Origin: Pauljensenia sp018375675 | GTDB taxonomy: Bacteria; Actinomycetota; Actinomycetes; Actinomycetales; Actinomycetaceae | NCBI GenBank assembly: GCA_041432705.1 | Contig: JAPWAE010000004.1 | Location: forward strand, 185,876-249,875 | Reading direction: 5' to 3' | Length of the DNA: 64,000 nucleotides | In this document: piece by piece, positions 39,383 to 47,348 of the stretch | Numbering within the stretch: position 1 is the stretch's first letter | Layout of the letters: the number at the start of each line of letters is the position of its first letter | Translations under genes and position numbers: made by a program | The notes under the pieces: model-generated | The model's database searches: none | Told to the model about the DNA's origin: nothing | The model's input: only the letters and a program-made list of their open reading frames with translations

Positions 39383-40108
39383 ATGGCCGAAAAGCAGACG
39401 ATCCTGGGCCGCATTGCTCAGCTCGCCAAGGCGAACATCAACGCGCTCCTCGACAAGGCCGAGGACCCGCAGAAGATGATCGACCAGCTCATCCGTGACT
39501 ACACCAACTCGATCATCGAGGCCGAGAACGCGATCGCTCAGACCCTGGGCAACCTGCGCATGGCCGAGCGCGACTACGAGGAGGACGTCAAGGCCGCCGC
39601 CGACTGGGGCCAGAAGGCCGCCGCCGCTTCCACGAAGGCTGACTCGCTGCGAGCAGCCGGAGACGAAGCCGGAGCCGATAAGTGGGATAACCTGGCCAAG
39701 GTCGCTCTCGGTAAGCAGATCCAGTTCGAGAACGAGGTCAAGACCGAGGAGCCCGCTCTCGCTTCTCAGCGCGATGTCGCCGAGCGCCTCAAGAGCGGCC
39801 TCGCTCAGATGAAGGACAAGCTCTCCGAGCTCAAGAGCCGCCGCGACCAGCTGATCGCCCGCGAGAAGACCGCCAAGGCTCAGGCCCAGGTCACGGAGGC
39901 CCTCGGCTCCATCAACATCCTGGACCCCACGAGCGAGCTCGGCCGCTTCGAGGACCGCGTGCGCCAGCAGGAGGCCCTCGCCCAGGGCAAGATGGAACTG
40001 GCCGCCTCTTCGCTGGACGCCCAGTTCGCTGAGCTCCAGACCGACTCCTCGCAGGTGGAGATCGAGGCTCGCCTGGCCGCCCTGAAGGGCAACAACACCC
40101 AGGCGTGA
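39383..40108 (+). CDS. pspA: PspA/IM30-family phage-shock protein
   Basis: This 241-residue protein is almost entirely alpha-helical and Ala/Glu/Lys rich, with the PspA opening TILGRIAQLAKANINALLDK (amphipathic membrane-binding helix) and AEDPQKMIDQLIRDY. PspA/Vipp1 proteins assemble on the inner face of the membrane and protect it under stress. The length (222 in E. coli) and the late segment FEDRVRQQEALAQGKMEL fit the family. The ATG at 39383 has an AAGGAG site. It lies 174 bp after the third TPM gene in the same direction. No PspF, PspB or PspC is present; the TPM proteins may provide the membrane-sensing part. Confidence 0.92.
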   Translation: MAEKQTILGRIAQLAKANINALLDKAEDPQKMIDQLIRDYTNSIIEAENAIAQTLGNLRMAERDYEEDVKAAADWGQKAAAASTKADSLRAAGDEAGADKWDNLAKVALGKQIQFENEVKTEEPALASQRDVAERLKSGLAQMKDKLSELKSRRDQLIAREKTAKAQAQVTEALGSINILDPTSELGRFEDRVRQQEALAQGKMELAASSLDAQFAELQTDSSQVEIEARLAALKGNNTQA

Positions 40109-40138
40109 GCGGATGCGGCAACGCAGCTCTTAGACAGG

Positions 40139-40166
40139 CCGGGCGGCCCCTCACGGGGCCGCCCGG
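40139..40166. terminator. Bidirectional terminator between pspA and the NYN gene
   Basis: CCGGGCGGCCCC (40139-40150) pairs perfectly with GGGGCCGCCCGG (40155-40166) around TCAC, in the gap between two convergent genes. The T-run is weak. Confidence 0.72.
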
Positions 40167-40215
40167 TTCGTCATGTCGGGGCCAACGCGTCCGCTCTGGC
40201 ACGCGAGGCCAGGGT

Positions 40216-40788
40216 TTACAGGAAGGACATCGGATCGAAGTCGTCGATGTCGATGATGTGGAGCCTGGGCAGGCGCACCTGGAAGGCGTGCACGTCGTAT
40301 TCGAGGTCGATGATCTCCAGGCCTCGTTCCTCCAGCTCGTGGAGCTGGGAGGAGAGGAACTCCTTGAAGCACATGACCGCGACGCGGCGGCCCTGGTCGA
40401 GGAGGGTCTCGATCTGGGGCAGGAAGTCCGCGTCATGGCTGGCCAGGATCACGTCACCCGAGCCGAGCTGCGCGATCGCATCCATCGTGCGCTGGAGGCC
40501 AACGTCGACGACCTTCATCTCGGCGGGGCCCGACAGGGGAATCACGGAGTAGTCCATGGCCGTGAGCGCCTGAACGAAGCCCATCGGCAGGAAGCCGGAC
40601 GAACCGTTGAGGAAGAACAGGCCCTTGGCCTTCTGACCCCAGCGGCCGTGCGCGCTCTCGAGGACACGATCCCAGCGGGGGCGCTCCTCGGGATTCGGGC
40701 GACGATCAAGGACAGAAAGGCCCAGCGTCGCGTCAATATTCTCGCCATCTACGACGAGGTATGTCGTTTGATTATTAGGATTTTCCAT
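40216..40788 (-). CDS. NYN-domain (PIN-like) putative ribonuclease
   Basis: This 190-residue protein has the NYN/LabA fold. The acidic active-site motif is at the start (YLVVDGENIDA, with Asp14, Glu16 and Asn17). A second acidic cluster follows later (VILASHDADFLPQIETLL), which is the usual metal-binding layout of PIN-like nucleases. It probably acts on RNA. The substrate is unknown. It stands alone, convergent with pspA. Confidence 0.85.
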   Translation of the reverse strand: MENPNNQTTYLVVDGENIDATLGLSVLDRRPNPEERPRWDRVLESAHGRWGQKAKGLFFLNGSSGFLPMGFVQALTAMDYSVIPLSGPAEMKVVDVGLQRTMDAIAQLGSGDVILASHDADFLPQIETLLDQGRRVAVMCFKEFLSSQLHELEERGLEIIDLEYDVHAFQVRLPRLHIIDIDDFDPMSFL

Positions 40789-40855
40789 GGAATTAGAGTA
40801 ACCGACGATTGTCTATACCTATGCGGCCTTGAGTCCTATGTACAACCAGATAGAG

Positions 40856-40890
40856 CGAGGCCGGGACTGCTCCACGCAGCCCCGGCCTCG
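40856..40890 (-). terminator. Terminator stem-loop of glpK
   Basis: CGAGGCCGGG (40856-40865) pairs with CCCGGCCTCG (40881-40890), with an inner CTGC/GCAG pairing in the loop, 20 bp after the glpK stop. The right arm holds the over-represented 13-mer (40880-40892). Confidence 0.78.
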
Positions 40891-40910
40891 TCAATTTCAA
40901 GGGGTGTCAA

Positions 40911-42431
40911 TCACTTCACGTCGTCGTCAACCCAGTCGAGCGTACGCGTGACGGCCTTCTTCCACAGGCGGTACGTGCGGTCGCGCTCAGCCGGCTCCAT
41001 GGACGGCGTCCAACGCTTGCCTTCCTGCCAGTTAGCCACGACATCGTCAGTGCCCGACCAGTAGCCCACGGCCATACCAGCGGCGTAGGCGGCACCCAGG
41101 GCGGTCGTCTCGATGACCTTCGGGCGAACGACATCGACGCCGCACAGGTCGGCCTGGAACTGCATGACCAGGTCGTCGTGCGTCATGCCGCCGTCGACCT
41201 TGAGCTCCTTGAGCGGCACGCCGGAGTCGGCGTTCATCGCGTCGAGGACCTCGGCGCTCTGGAACGCGGTCGACTCCTCGACAGCGCGGGCGATGTGGCC
41301 CTTGTTGACGTAGCGGGTCAGGCCCACGATCGCGCCGCGAGCATCCGAACGCCAGTAGGGTGCAAATAGGCCGGAGAAGGCGGGCACGAAGTAGACGCCA
41401 CCATTGTCCTCGACCGTGCGGGCCAGGTCACCAATGTCCGAGGACTTGACGATCATGCCCAGGTTGTCGCGCAGCCACTGCACCAGCGAACCGGCGACGG
41501 CGATCGAACCCTCGAGAGCGTACACGGCCGGCTGATCGCCGATCTTGTAAGCCACGGTGGTGAGCAGGCCGTTGTCGGAGAAGACGGGCTCGGTGCCGGT
41601 GTTCATGAGCATGAAGCAGCCCGTACCGTAGGTGTTCTTCGCCATGCCCTTCTCGAAGCAGGCCTGGCCGAAGGTGGCCGCCTGCTGGTCGCCGAGGATG
41701 CCGGCGATCGGGGTGTCGATGAGCAGACCGTTCTTGCGGCCGTAGCCGTAAATCTCGGAGGAGGACTTGATCTCGGGGAGCATCGACATGGGGATGCCGA
41801 AGATCTCACAGACGTCCTCACGCCACTGAAGGGTGCGGATATCCATGAGCATGGTGCGCGAGGCGTTGGTGACGTCGGTGCAGTGCACGCCGCCGTTGAT
41901 GCCGCCCGTCAGGTTCCACAGGACCCAGCAGTCGGTGTTGCCGAAGAGCAGGTCGCCAGCCTCGGCGCGCTCGCGTGCGCCCTCGACGTTGTCGAGGATC
42001 CACTTGATCTTAGAGCCGGAGAAGTAGGGGGACAGACCGAGGCCACAGATCTGGCGGAAGCGGTCCGGGCCCTCGTCGCCCTCAAGCTCCTTGACGATGT
42101 CGGAGGTACGCATGTCCTGCCAGACGATCGCGTTGTAGACGGGCTCGCCGGTGTTCTTGTCCCACACGACGGTGGTCTCACGCTGGTTGGTGATGCCGAC
42201 GGCGGCGAGGTTGTGGCGGTTGATCTCCGCCTTCTGCAGAGCCTCGGCGACGACGGTGCGGGTGGTCTCCCAGATTTCGATGGGGTTGTGCTCCACCCAG
42301 CCCGGGTTCGGGAAGATCTGGGTGAATTCCTTCTGTCCAACGGAGACGATCTCGCCGGAGTGGTTGAAGATGATCGCACGGGTCGAGGTGGTGCCCTGAT
42401 CGATGGCGAGAACGAACTTTTCGGTGGTCAT
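40911..42431 (-). CDS. glpK: Glycerol kinase GlpK
   Basis: GlpK phosphorylates glycerol to sn-glycerol-3-phosphate in the cytoplasm. This 506-residue FGGY kinase begins KFVLAIDQGTTSTRAIIFNH and has GITNQRETTVVWD, FGNTDCWVLWNLTGG, GILGDQQAATFGQ and GLFAPYWRSDARGAIVGLT, all standard glycerol kinase blocks. The ATG at 42431 has an AAGGAC site. It is second in the glpF-glpK operon, with a hairpin in the 152-bp gap that may lower its expression relative to glpF. Confidence 0.97.
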   Translation of the reverse strand: MTTEKFVLAIDQGTTSTRAIIFNHSGEIVSVGQKEFTQIFPNPGWVEHNPIEIWETTRTVVAEALQKAEINRHNLAAVGITNQRETTVVWDKNTGEPVYNAIVWQDMRTSDIVKELEGDEGPDRFRQICGLGLSPYFSGSKIKWILDNVEGARERAEAGDLLFGNTDCWVLWNLTGGINGGVHCTDVTNASRTMLMDIRTLQWREDVCEIFGIPMSMLPEIKSSSEIYGYGRKNGLLIDTPIAGILGDQQAATFGQACFEKGMAKNTYGTGCFMLMNTGTEPVFSDNGLLTTVAYKIGDQPAVYALEGSIAVAGSLVQWLRDNLGMIVKSSDIGDLARTVEDNGGVYFVPAFSGLFAPYWRSDARGAIVGLTRYVNKGHIARAVEESTAFQSAEVLDAMNADSGVPLKELKVDGGMTHDDLVMQFQADLCGVDVVRPKVIETTALGAAYAAGMAVGYWSGTDDVVANWQEGKRWTPSMEPAERDRTYRLWKKAVTRTLDWVDDDVK

Positions 42432-42544
42432 GAGTGTCCTTTCGGAGGCGTTGTCACGTCGTTGTGTGTGCCGCGTCGATCCACCTGCGCGGCGGGCGGG
42501 ACTTCGCAGTCCCACAAAATGTCACCCCGGCGGCGGGGTGTGAC

Positions 42545-42573
42545 GCGGGCGAGGCCGCGGAGGCCTCGCCCGC
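42545..42573 (-). terminator. Intercistronic hairpin between glpF and glpK
   Basis: GCGGGCGAGGCC (42545-42556) pairs perfectly with GGCCTCGCCCGC (42562-42573). No T-run follows, so it may be a partial terminator or an RNA-stabilising hairpin rather than a full stop. Confidence 0.65.
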
Positions 42574-42583
42574 GCACTCACTC

Positions 42584-43369
42584 TCAGGCGAGAATGAGGT
42601 AGTAGAGAACGGTGCCGACGATGGCTCCGATGATCGGGCCGACGACGGGGACCCAGGAGTAGCCCCAGTCGGAGCCACCCTTGCCCTTGATCGGCAGGAT
42701 CGCGTGAGCGATACGGGGGCCGAGGTCACGGGCCGGGTTGATGGCGTATCCGGTGGGGCCACCGAGCGAGTTACCGATGACGACGATGATGAGCGCGACG
42801 CCGAGGGGGCCGACCGCGGTCTCGGTGTAACCGGAGACGAAGACCCACAGGATCAGGACGGCGGTGCCGATGGCCTCAGTGAGGCAGTTCCAACCGTAGG
42901 AGCGGATCTCGGGGCCGGTGGAGAAGACGCCGAGCTTGAGGGCGGGGTCGCAGTCCTCGTCGAAGTGCTTCTTGAAGGTCAGCCAGCACAGGACGGCGCC
43001 GGCGAAGGCACCGAGGAACTGGGCGACGATGTAGACCGCAACATTGGTGCCGGTGACGGGAATGTCACCCGCCAGGGTGACGTTGGAGTCGAACATGTGG
43101 GCGACGACCTTGGCGATCGTCACCGCGGGGTTCAGGTGACCACCGGTACGGAACGCAACGTAGACGCCGGCGAAGACCGCCAGGCCCCATCCCCAGTTGA
43201 TGAGCAGCCAGCCGCCGCCCTTGCCCTTGGACTTGGGCAGCAGGTTCGTAGCAACGACGCCGCCACCGAGGAGCAGCAGGATCGTGGTGCCGAGGAACTC
43301 AGACCAGAAAATCTGGCCCGTGGTAGGGACAGCCGCATCTGCGGCTGCCGGGAGCAGTGTTGTGAGCAT
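42584..43369 (-). CDS. glpF: Aquaglyceroporin GlpF (MIP family)
   Basis: This 261-residue channel has six membrane spans and the two NPA boxes: GGHLNPAVTIAKV near residue 80 and YAINPARDLGPRI near residue 210. The Asp after the second box (NPARD) is the mark of glycerol-conducting members rather than pure water channels. It feeds GlpK, whose gene follows on the same strand. It diverges from a SorC-type regulator across a 275-bp operator-rich gap. Confidence 0.94.
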   Translation of the reverse strand: MLTTLLPAAADAAVPTTGQIFWSEFLGTTILLLLGGGVVATNLLPKSKGKGGGWLLINWGWGLAVFAGVYVAFRTGGHLNPAVTIAKVVAHMFDSNVTLAGDIPVTGTNVAVYIVAQFLGAFAGAVLCWLTFKKHFDEDCDPALKLGVFSTGPEIRSYGWNCLTEAIGTAVLILWVFVSGYTETAVGPLGVALIIVVIGNSLGGPTGYAINPARDLGPRIAHAILPIKGKGGSDWGYSWVPVVGPIIGAIVGTVLYYLILA

Positions 43370-43482
43370 GTTTCCCTATCTTTCTCCGACGCGTCTTCGC
43401 GCCGGGTCACCGGTGTTCTTTCACCGCCAACTGTGTACCGTCGAACAATATCCGCTCGGATAAGCTTCGCGGGTCACATCAC

Positions 43483-43577
43483 AGTATGACACTTGATGCA
43501 CGTTAGCCCAAACTGAGTGCACATCCGTGCAAGCCCTCGCGTGTGACCCTGACCATATGACACGCATTTTACGTGTC
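43483..43577. promoter_or_regulatory. Candidate operator pair between glpF and the SorC-type regulator
   Basis: Two similar sites lie 71 bp apart: TATGACAC..CACGT (43485-43502) and TATGACAC..ACGTGTC (43556-43577). The second contains an imperfect palindrome GACACG...CGTGTC (43559-43577). Their place in the divergent gap suggests binding by the adjacent SorC-type protein. Confidence 0.45.
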
Positions 43578-43644
43578 GCCCCTTCAGGCTCTTTAATTCC
43601 CAAAGTCACACATCTGAACGCTTGTGCATGGCACACTAGAAAAC

Positions 43645-44625
43645 GTGACAATACGTGACGAACAGGCGCACGAGGCCGCCTCAATGTACTACCTCCAGGG
43701 GCAGACGATGGAGACAATCGCCCGCCACCTGCAGATATCACGCTCCTCGGTCTCGCGACTTCTCGCCCACGCGCGGGAGGTCGGCCTGGTGCGCATCTCG
43801 GTGTCCGCCTCCCCCGGCCTCAAAGGCACCCTCGCGGGACAGATCGCCGACCTCTTCGGCGTCCAGGTTTCAGTCGTTCCCGTTCACGACGTCCACACCG
43901 AGGTCAACCGCCTGCACAACGTTGCGCTCGTCGCGGCGGAACACCTTATCGATATGCTCTTCCCCGGCGTCACCCTCGGCATCGCCTGGGGAAATACCAC
44001 CGCGGAAGTGACGCGGGCCATGCCCCACGTGTCTTTTGCGGGTTCCACCGTCGTGCAGCTCAACGGAGCGGCCACCGCCACTGAATCGGGTATGCCCTAC
44101 GCCGAGGCCATCATCGCTCGCGCCGCGAAGGCCATCGGCGGGCGCATCGTCAACTTCCCCGTGCCCGCATTCTTCGACTACGCAGACACCAAAGAGGCGC
44201 TCTGGCGCGAGCGCTCCGTCCAGTCGGTCCTCAACACGATCGACAGCGCAGACGTCGCCCTCTTCGGCGTCGGCTCCATGTCGGCCCGCCTTCCCTCCCA
44301 CGTCTACTCGGGGGGTTTCCTCGACCCCAACGAGATTGCGGCGGCCCAGAACGACGGGGTCGTCGGCGATGTGTGCACCGTCCTCATCCGCGAGGACGGC
44401 TCCACGAACATGCACCTCAACGAGCGCGCCTCGGGCCCGAGCTCGGCCACGCTGAAGAAGATCCCGCGCCGCCTCTGCGTCGTCTCCGGCGCCTCGAAAG
44501 CGCTGCCACTCCTCGGGGCACTGCGCGCCGGGGTCGCCACCGACCTCGTCCTCGACGATGGGGCCGCGCACGAGCTCCTCGACCTCGTCCACACGCGCAT
44601 GGCTCCCCGCCGCTCCTACGTCTGA
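43645..44625 (+). CDS. SorC/DeoR-like sugar-binding transcriptional regulator
   Basis: This 326-residue regulator has an N-terminal HTH in RDEQAHEAASMYYLQGQTME and IARHLQISRSSVSRLLAHAR. A SorC-type effector domain follows with GVTLGIAWGNTTAEV, a VVQLNGAATATESGM segment and DVALFGVGSM. The effector in such proteins is a phosphorylated sugar, and the divergent glpF-glpK operon makes glycerol-3-phosphate a candidate (inference). The start is uncertain. I used GTG at 43645, which leaves the whole HTH intact; it may be leaderless, since CACACT lies just upstream. GTG at 43624 is the alternative. Confidence 0.85.
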   Translation: MTIRDEQAHEAASMYYLQGQTMETIARHLQISRSSVSRLLAHAREVGLVRISVSASPGLKGTLAGQIADLFGVQVSVVPVHDVHTEVNRLHNVALVAAEHLIDMLFPGVTLGIAWGNTTAEVTRAMPHVSFAGSTVVQLNGAATATESGMPYAEAIIARAAKAIGGRIVNFPVPAFFDYADTKEALWRERSVQSVLNTIDSADVALFGVGSMSARLPSHVYSGGFLDPNEIAAAQNDGVVGDVCTVLIREDGSTNMHLNERASGPSSATLKKIPRRLCVVSGASKALPLLGALRAGVATDLVLDDGAAHELLDLVHTRMAPRRSYV

Positions 44626-44652
44626 GCAGAGGCGACACCGACGCACGAGAAA

Positions 44653-44693
44653 GGGCCTCGGCCTCGTCCACGATGGGAACGAGGCCGAGGCCC
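44653..44693. terminator. Bidirectional terminator between the SorC-type regulator and lysS
   Basis: GGGCCTCGGCCTCGT (44653-44667) pairs perfectly with ACGAGGCCGAGGCCC (44679-44693), followed by ATTTAT on plus and by CTTTCTC on minus. Both flanking genes converge on it. Confidence 0.85.
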
Positions 44694-44708
44694 ATTTATC
44701 GACTCAGA

Positions 44709-46328
44709 TCAGCCCAGGCGCTTGACCAGCGGGAACGGAATCGTCTCGCGGATGCCCTGGCCGGTGAGGACCATGAGCAGACGGTCAATACCCATGCCCA
44801 TGCCGCCGCACGGCGGGAAGCCCTGCTCCATGGCGATGAGGAAGTCCTCGTCCATGACCATGGCCTCAGGGTCGCCGTTGGCAGCCGCGAGGGCCTGCGC
44901 CTCGAAGCGCTCGCGCTGGACGACCGGGTCGGCCAGCTCGGAGTAGGCGGTGCCCGTCTCGAAGCCGCGCACGTACAGGTCCCACTTTTCGGTGAGACCG
45001 GGGCGCGAGCGGTGGTAGCGGGTCAGCGGGGAGGTGTCCTCCGGGAAGTCGTAGACGAAGGTCGGCGCCCACAGCTTGGAGGCGACGAGCTCCTCGAAGA
45101 TGTCTTCAACGATCTTGCCGGACACGGCGTAGTCGTCGACCTCCAGGCCGATGCGCTCCGCGTACTTGACGAGGGTCTCGCGCGGCGTCTCCACCGTGAC
45201 CTCCTCGCCCAGGGCCTCGGAGGTGGAGCCGTACAGGTCGATGCGATCCCACTGCCCCGACAGGTCGTACTCGGTGCCGTCGGCCAGGCGCACGATTTCC
45301 TCGCCCTCGGACAGATCGAAAGCGTCGCGCGCGGCCTGCTGGATGAGGTCGCGGGTCAGGTCAGCCATGCCGTTGTAGTCCGAGTAGGCCTCGTAGGCCT
45401 CCAGGGACGTAAACTCGGGGCTGTGCGAGGAATCCATGCCCTCGTTGCGGAAATTGCGGTTCATCTCGAAGACGCGGTCCACGCCGCCGACGACCGCGCG
45501 CTTGAGGTAGATCTCGGTCGCGATACGCAGGTACAGATCGGTGTCGAGCGCGTTCATGTGCGTCGTGAAGGGGCGGGCAGCCGCGCCACCGTGAATCATC
45601 TGCAGCATCGGCGTCTCGAGCTCGATGTAGTCGCGGCGGAAGAAGTTCTCACGGATCGAGCGGTTGACGGCCGCGCGGATGCGGACCATGTCGCGCGCGG
45701 CGGGGCGCGTGATCAGGTCGAGCTCGCGGCGGCGGATGCGCTGGTCCTCGGACAGGGTGATCTCTTCGCCGTCCTCGGTGGTCCAGGTCTTGGGCAGGGG
45801 GCGGATCGCCTTGGAGGCGATGGCCCAGGAGGCGTCGGGGGCGGGCAGCGCGGTCGGCGCGGCATCGTACTCGGCCTGAGCCTCGGGCGTGACCTCGGCG
45901 GGGGTCGCGAAGATCGACAGCTCGCCGCGGCGCGAGGAGATCACGCGGCCGTGGACGAAGAGGTGATCGCCCAGGTCGACGTCGTTCTTGTAGGCGGCCA
46001 GGGACTCGGCGCCGACGGAGGCGGCGGAGAGCATGACCTGGATCTTGTTGCCTTCGCCGTCCATGAGGGTCGCGAAGCAGAGCTTGCCGCCGTTGCGCGC
46101 GAGGATGACGCGGCCCGCCAGGCCCACGTAGTCCTCGGTCTCTTCGCCGGCCTCGAGGTGGGCGTACTTCTCGCGCACCGCCTTGATGGTGGTGGTGATC
46201 GGCAGGCGCACGGGGTAGGCGGGGATGCCGGCCTCCATGAGGCGCGCGCGCTTGGCCGCGCGAACCTTGACCTGCTCGGGGGTGTCGTCTGCGGGTGCTT
46301 GCGTGGGCGTGGAAGAAGAATCGGTCAT
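44709..46328 (-). CDS. lysS: Lysyl-tRNA synthetase, class II
   Basis: LysS charges tRNA-Lys in the cytoplasm. The 539-residue protein has an N-terminal OB-fold anticodon domain (VGLAGRVILARNGGKLCFATL). The class II core includes FRNEGMDSSHSPEFTSLEAY (motif 2) and GGMGMGIDRLLMVLTG (motif 3). The first 20 residues are Ser/Thr/Pro rich and probably flexible. The ATG at 46328 is preferred because the upstream continuation of the frame is Arg/Gly-rich and unlike a synthetase. No T-box leader is seen. Confidence 0.96.
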   Translation of the reverse strand: MTDSSSTPTQAPADDTPEQVKVRAAKRARLMEAGIPAYPVRLPITTTIKAVREKYAHLEAGEETEDYVGLAGRVILARNGGKLCFATLMDGEGNKIQVMLSAASVGAESLAAYKNDVDLGDHLFVHGRVISSRRGELSIFATPAEVTPEAQAEYDAAPTALPAPDASWAIASKAIRPLPKTWTTEDGEEITLSEDQRIRRRELDLITRPAARDMVRIRAAVNRSIRENFFRRDYIELETPMLQMIHGGAAARPFTTHMNALDTDLYLRIATEIYLKRAVVGGVDRVFEMNRNFRNEGMDSSHSPEFTSLEAYEAYSDYNGMADLTRDLIQQAARDAFDLSEGEEIVRLADGTEYDLSGQWDRIDLYGSTSEALGEEVTVETPRETLVKYAERIGLEVDDYAVSGKIVEDIFEELVASKLWAPTFVYDFPEDTSPLTRYHRSRPGLTEKWDLYVRGFETGTAYSELADPVVQRERFEAQALAAANGDPEAMVMDEDFLIAMEQGFPPCGGMGMGIDRLLMVLTGQGIRETIPFPLVKRLG

Positions 46329-46384
46329 GCGCCTATCGTACCGGGATTTGGCCCCGCGACGAGGCAGGGGCCCGGTTGGGCTCC

Positions 46385-47272
46385 TCACGCATCCGGGAGG
46401 TGGGCCGCGTAGGGGGCCGACGAGGATCCGCCTATCCCCTGCGTGGAGTGTGCGGCGGCTGCGCAGGCGAGGGCGAGCGCCTCGGGCCACGGCATTCGGC
46501 GAGCTCGGCGCGCCCAGGCCAGGGCCGCCGAAAAGACATCCCCCGCGCCAGTCGTATCCACCGCGTTCACGGCGGGCGCTGGCACGCGAAGGATCTGTCC
46601 ATCGACGCACGCGATCACGCCGTTCTTGCCGCAGGTAACCACGCAGTCGCACCCAAAGGACGCGAACCACCGCGCAGCGTCCTCCACGTTCTCGGTGCGC
46701 GCGTAGGCGAGCGCCTCCTCCTCGTTGGGCGTGCACACGTCAGCCAGACGCAAAGACTCTAGGTCCGCCTCGTCCCAGGCCCCGGCCTCGTCCCAGGCCG
46801 TATCCGCCAGCACCCATGTCCCGCGCTCGCGCCAGGAGGACACAATCTCACTGTTCGCGCTGATTCCCCGCACGTCTGCGAGCAGGCACGCCGGCGCGTC
46901 GCCTCCCAATCGGGGCAACGCGGTCGTCCCGCGCGTGGTCATTGCCCGGTCGCCGTCGAAGGACAGGGAGACGGTGACGTTTTGATCGCCCACGCGCTCG
47001 CACGAGGAGGTGTCCACGCCCTCGCGCGCGAGCATCTCGTCCACGAACTGACCCATCTGATCGACGCCCACGCGGCTGTGCAGGCACACGGGCGCGCCCA
47101 GACGAGCAAGCGCGATCGCCTGATTCGCCGCGCCGCCCGCGCACATGAGCGCTCCCTCCACCCAGGCCTCGCGGCCGGGAACCGGAGGACCGTCGAGGGG
47201 ACCCATCACGACGTCAAGAAACGTCGGACCGTAGACCGCGAACTGAGATGCGGCGGATACTCGAGATGCCAC
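46385..47272 (-). CDS. PfkB-family carbohydrate kinase
   Basis: This 295-residue ribokinase-type sugar kinase has the N-terminal signature region MCAGGAANQAIALARLGAPV. The C-terminal PfkB motif AVDTTGAGDVFSAALAW carries the catalytic Asp and anion hole. The substrate cannot be read from the sequence. The start GTG at 47272 has an AGGAGG site. It diverges from the GH4 glycosidase gene and may phosphorylate the sugar or amino sugar released or imported by this cluster. Confidence 0.9.
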   Translation of the reverse strand: MASRVSAASQFAVYGPTFLDVVMGPLDGPPVPGREAWVEGALMCAGGAANQAIALARLGAPVCLHSRVGVDQMGQFVDEMLAREGVDTSSCERVGDQNVTVSLSFDGDRAMTTRGTTALPRLGGDAPACLLADVRGISANSEIVSSWRERGTWVLADTAWDEAGAWDEADLESLRLADVCTPNEEEALAYARTENVEDAARWFASFGCDCVVTCGKNGVIACVDGQILRVPAPAVNAVDTTGAGDVFSAALAWARRARRMPWPEALALACAAAAHSTQGIGGSSSAPYAAHLPDA

Positions 47273-47348
47273 GGGGCCTCCTAGACGTGAGCGCGACTAC
47301 AATATGTCAGTGAGCCACCACTATACGTATCCAGAGAGGATGCCCGCC

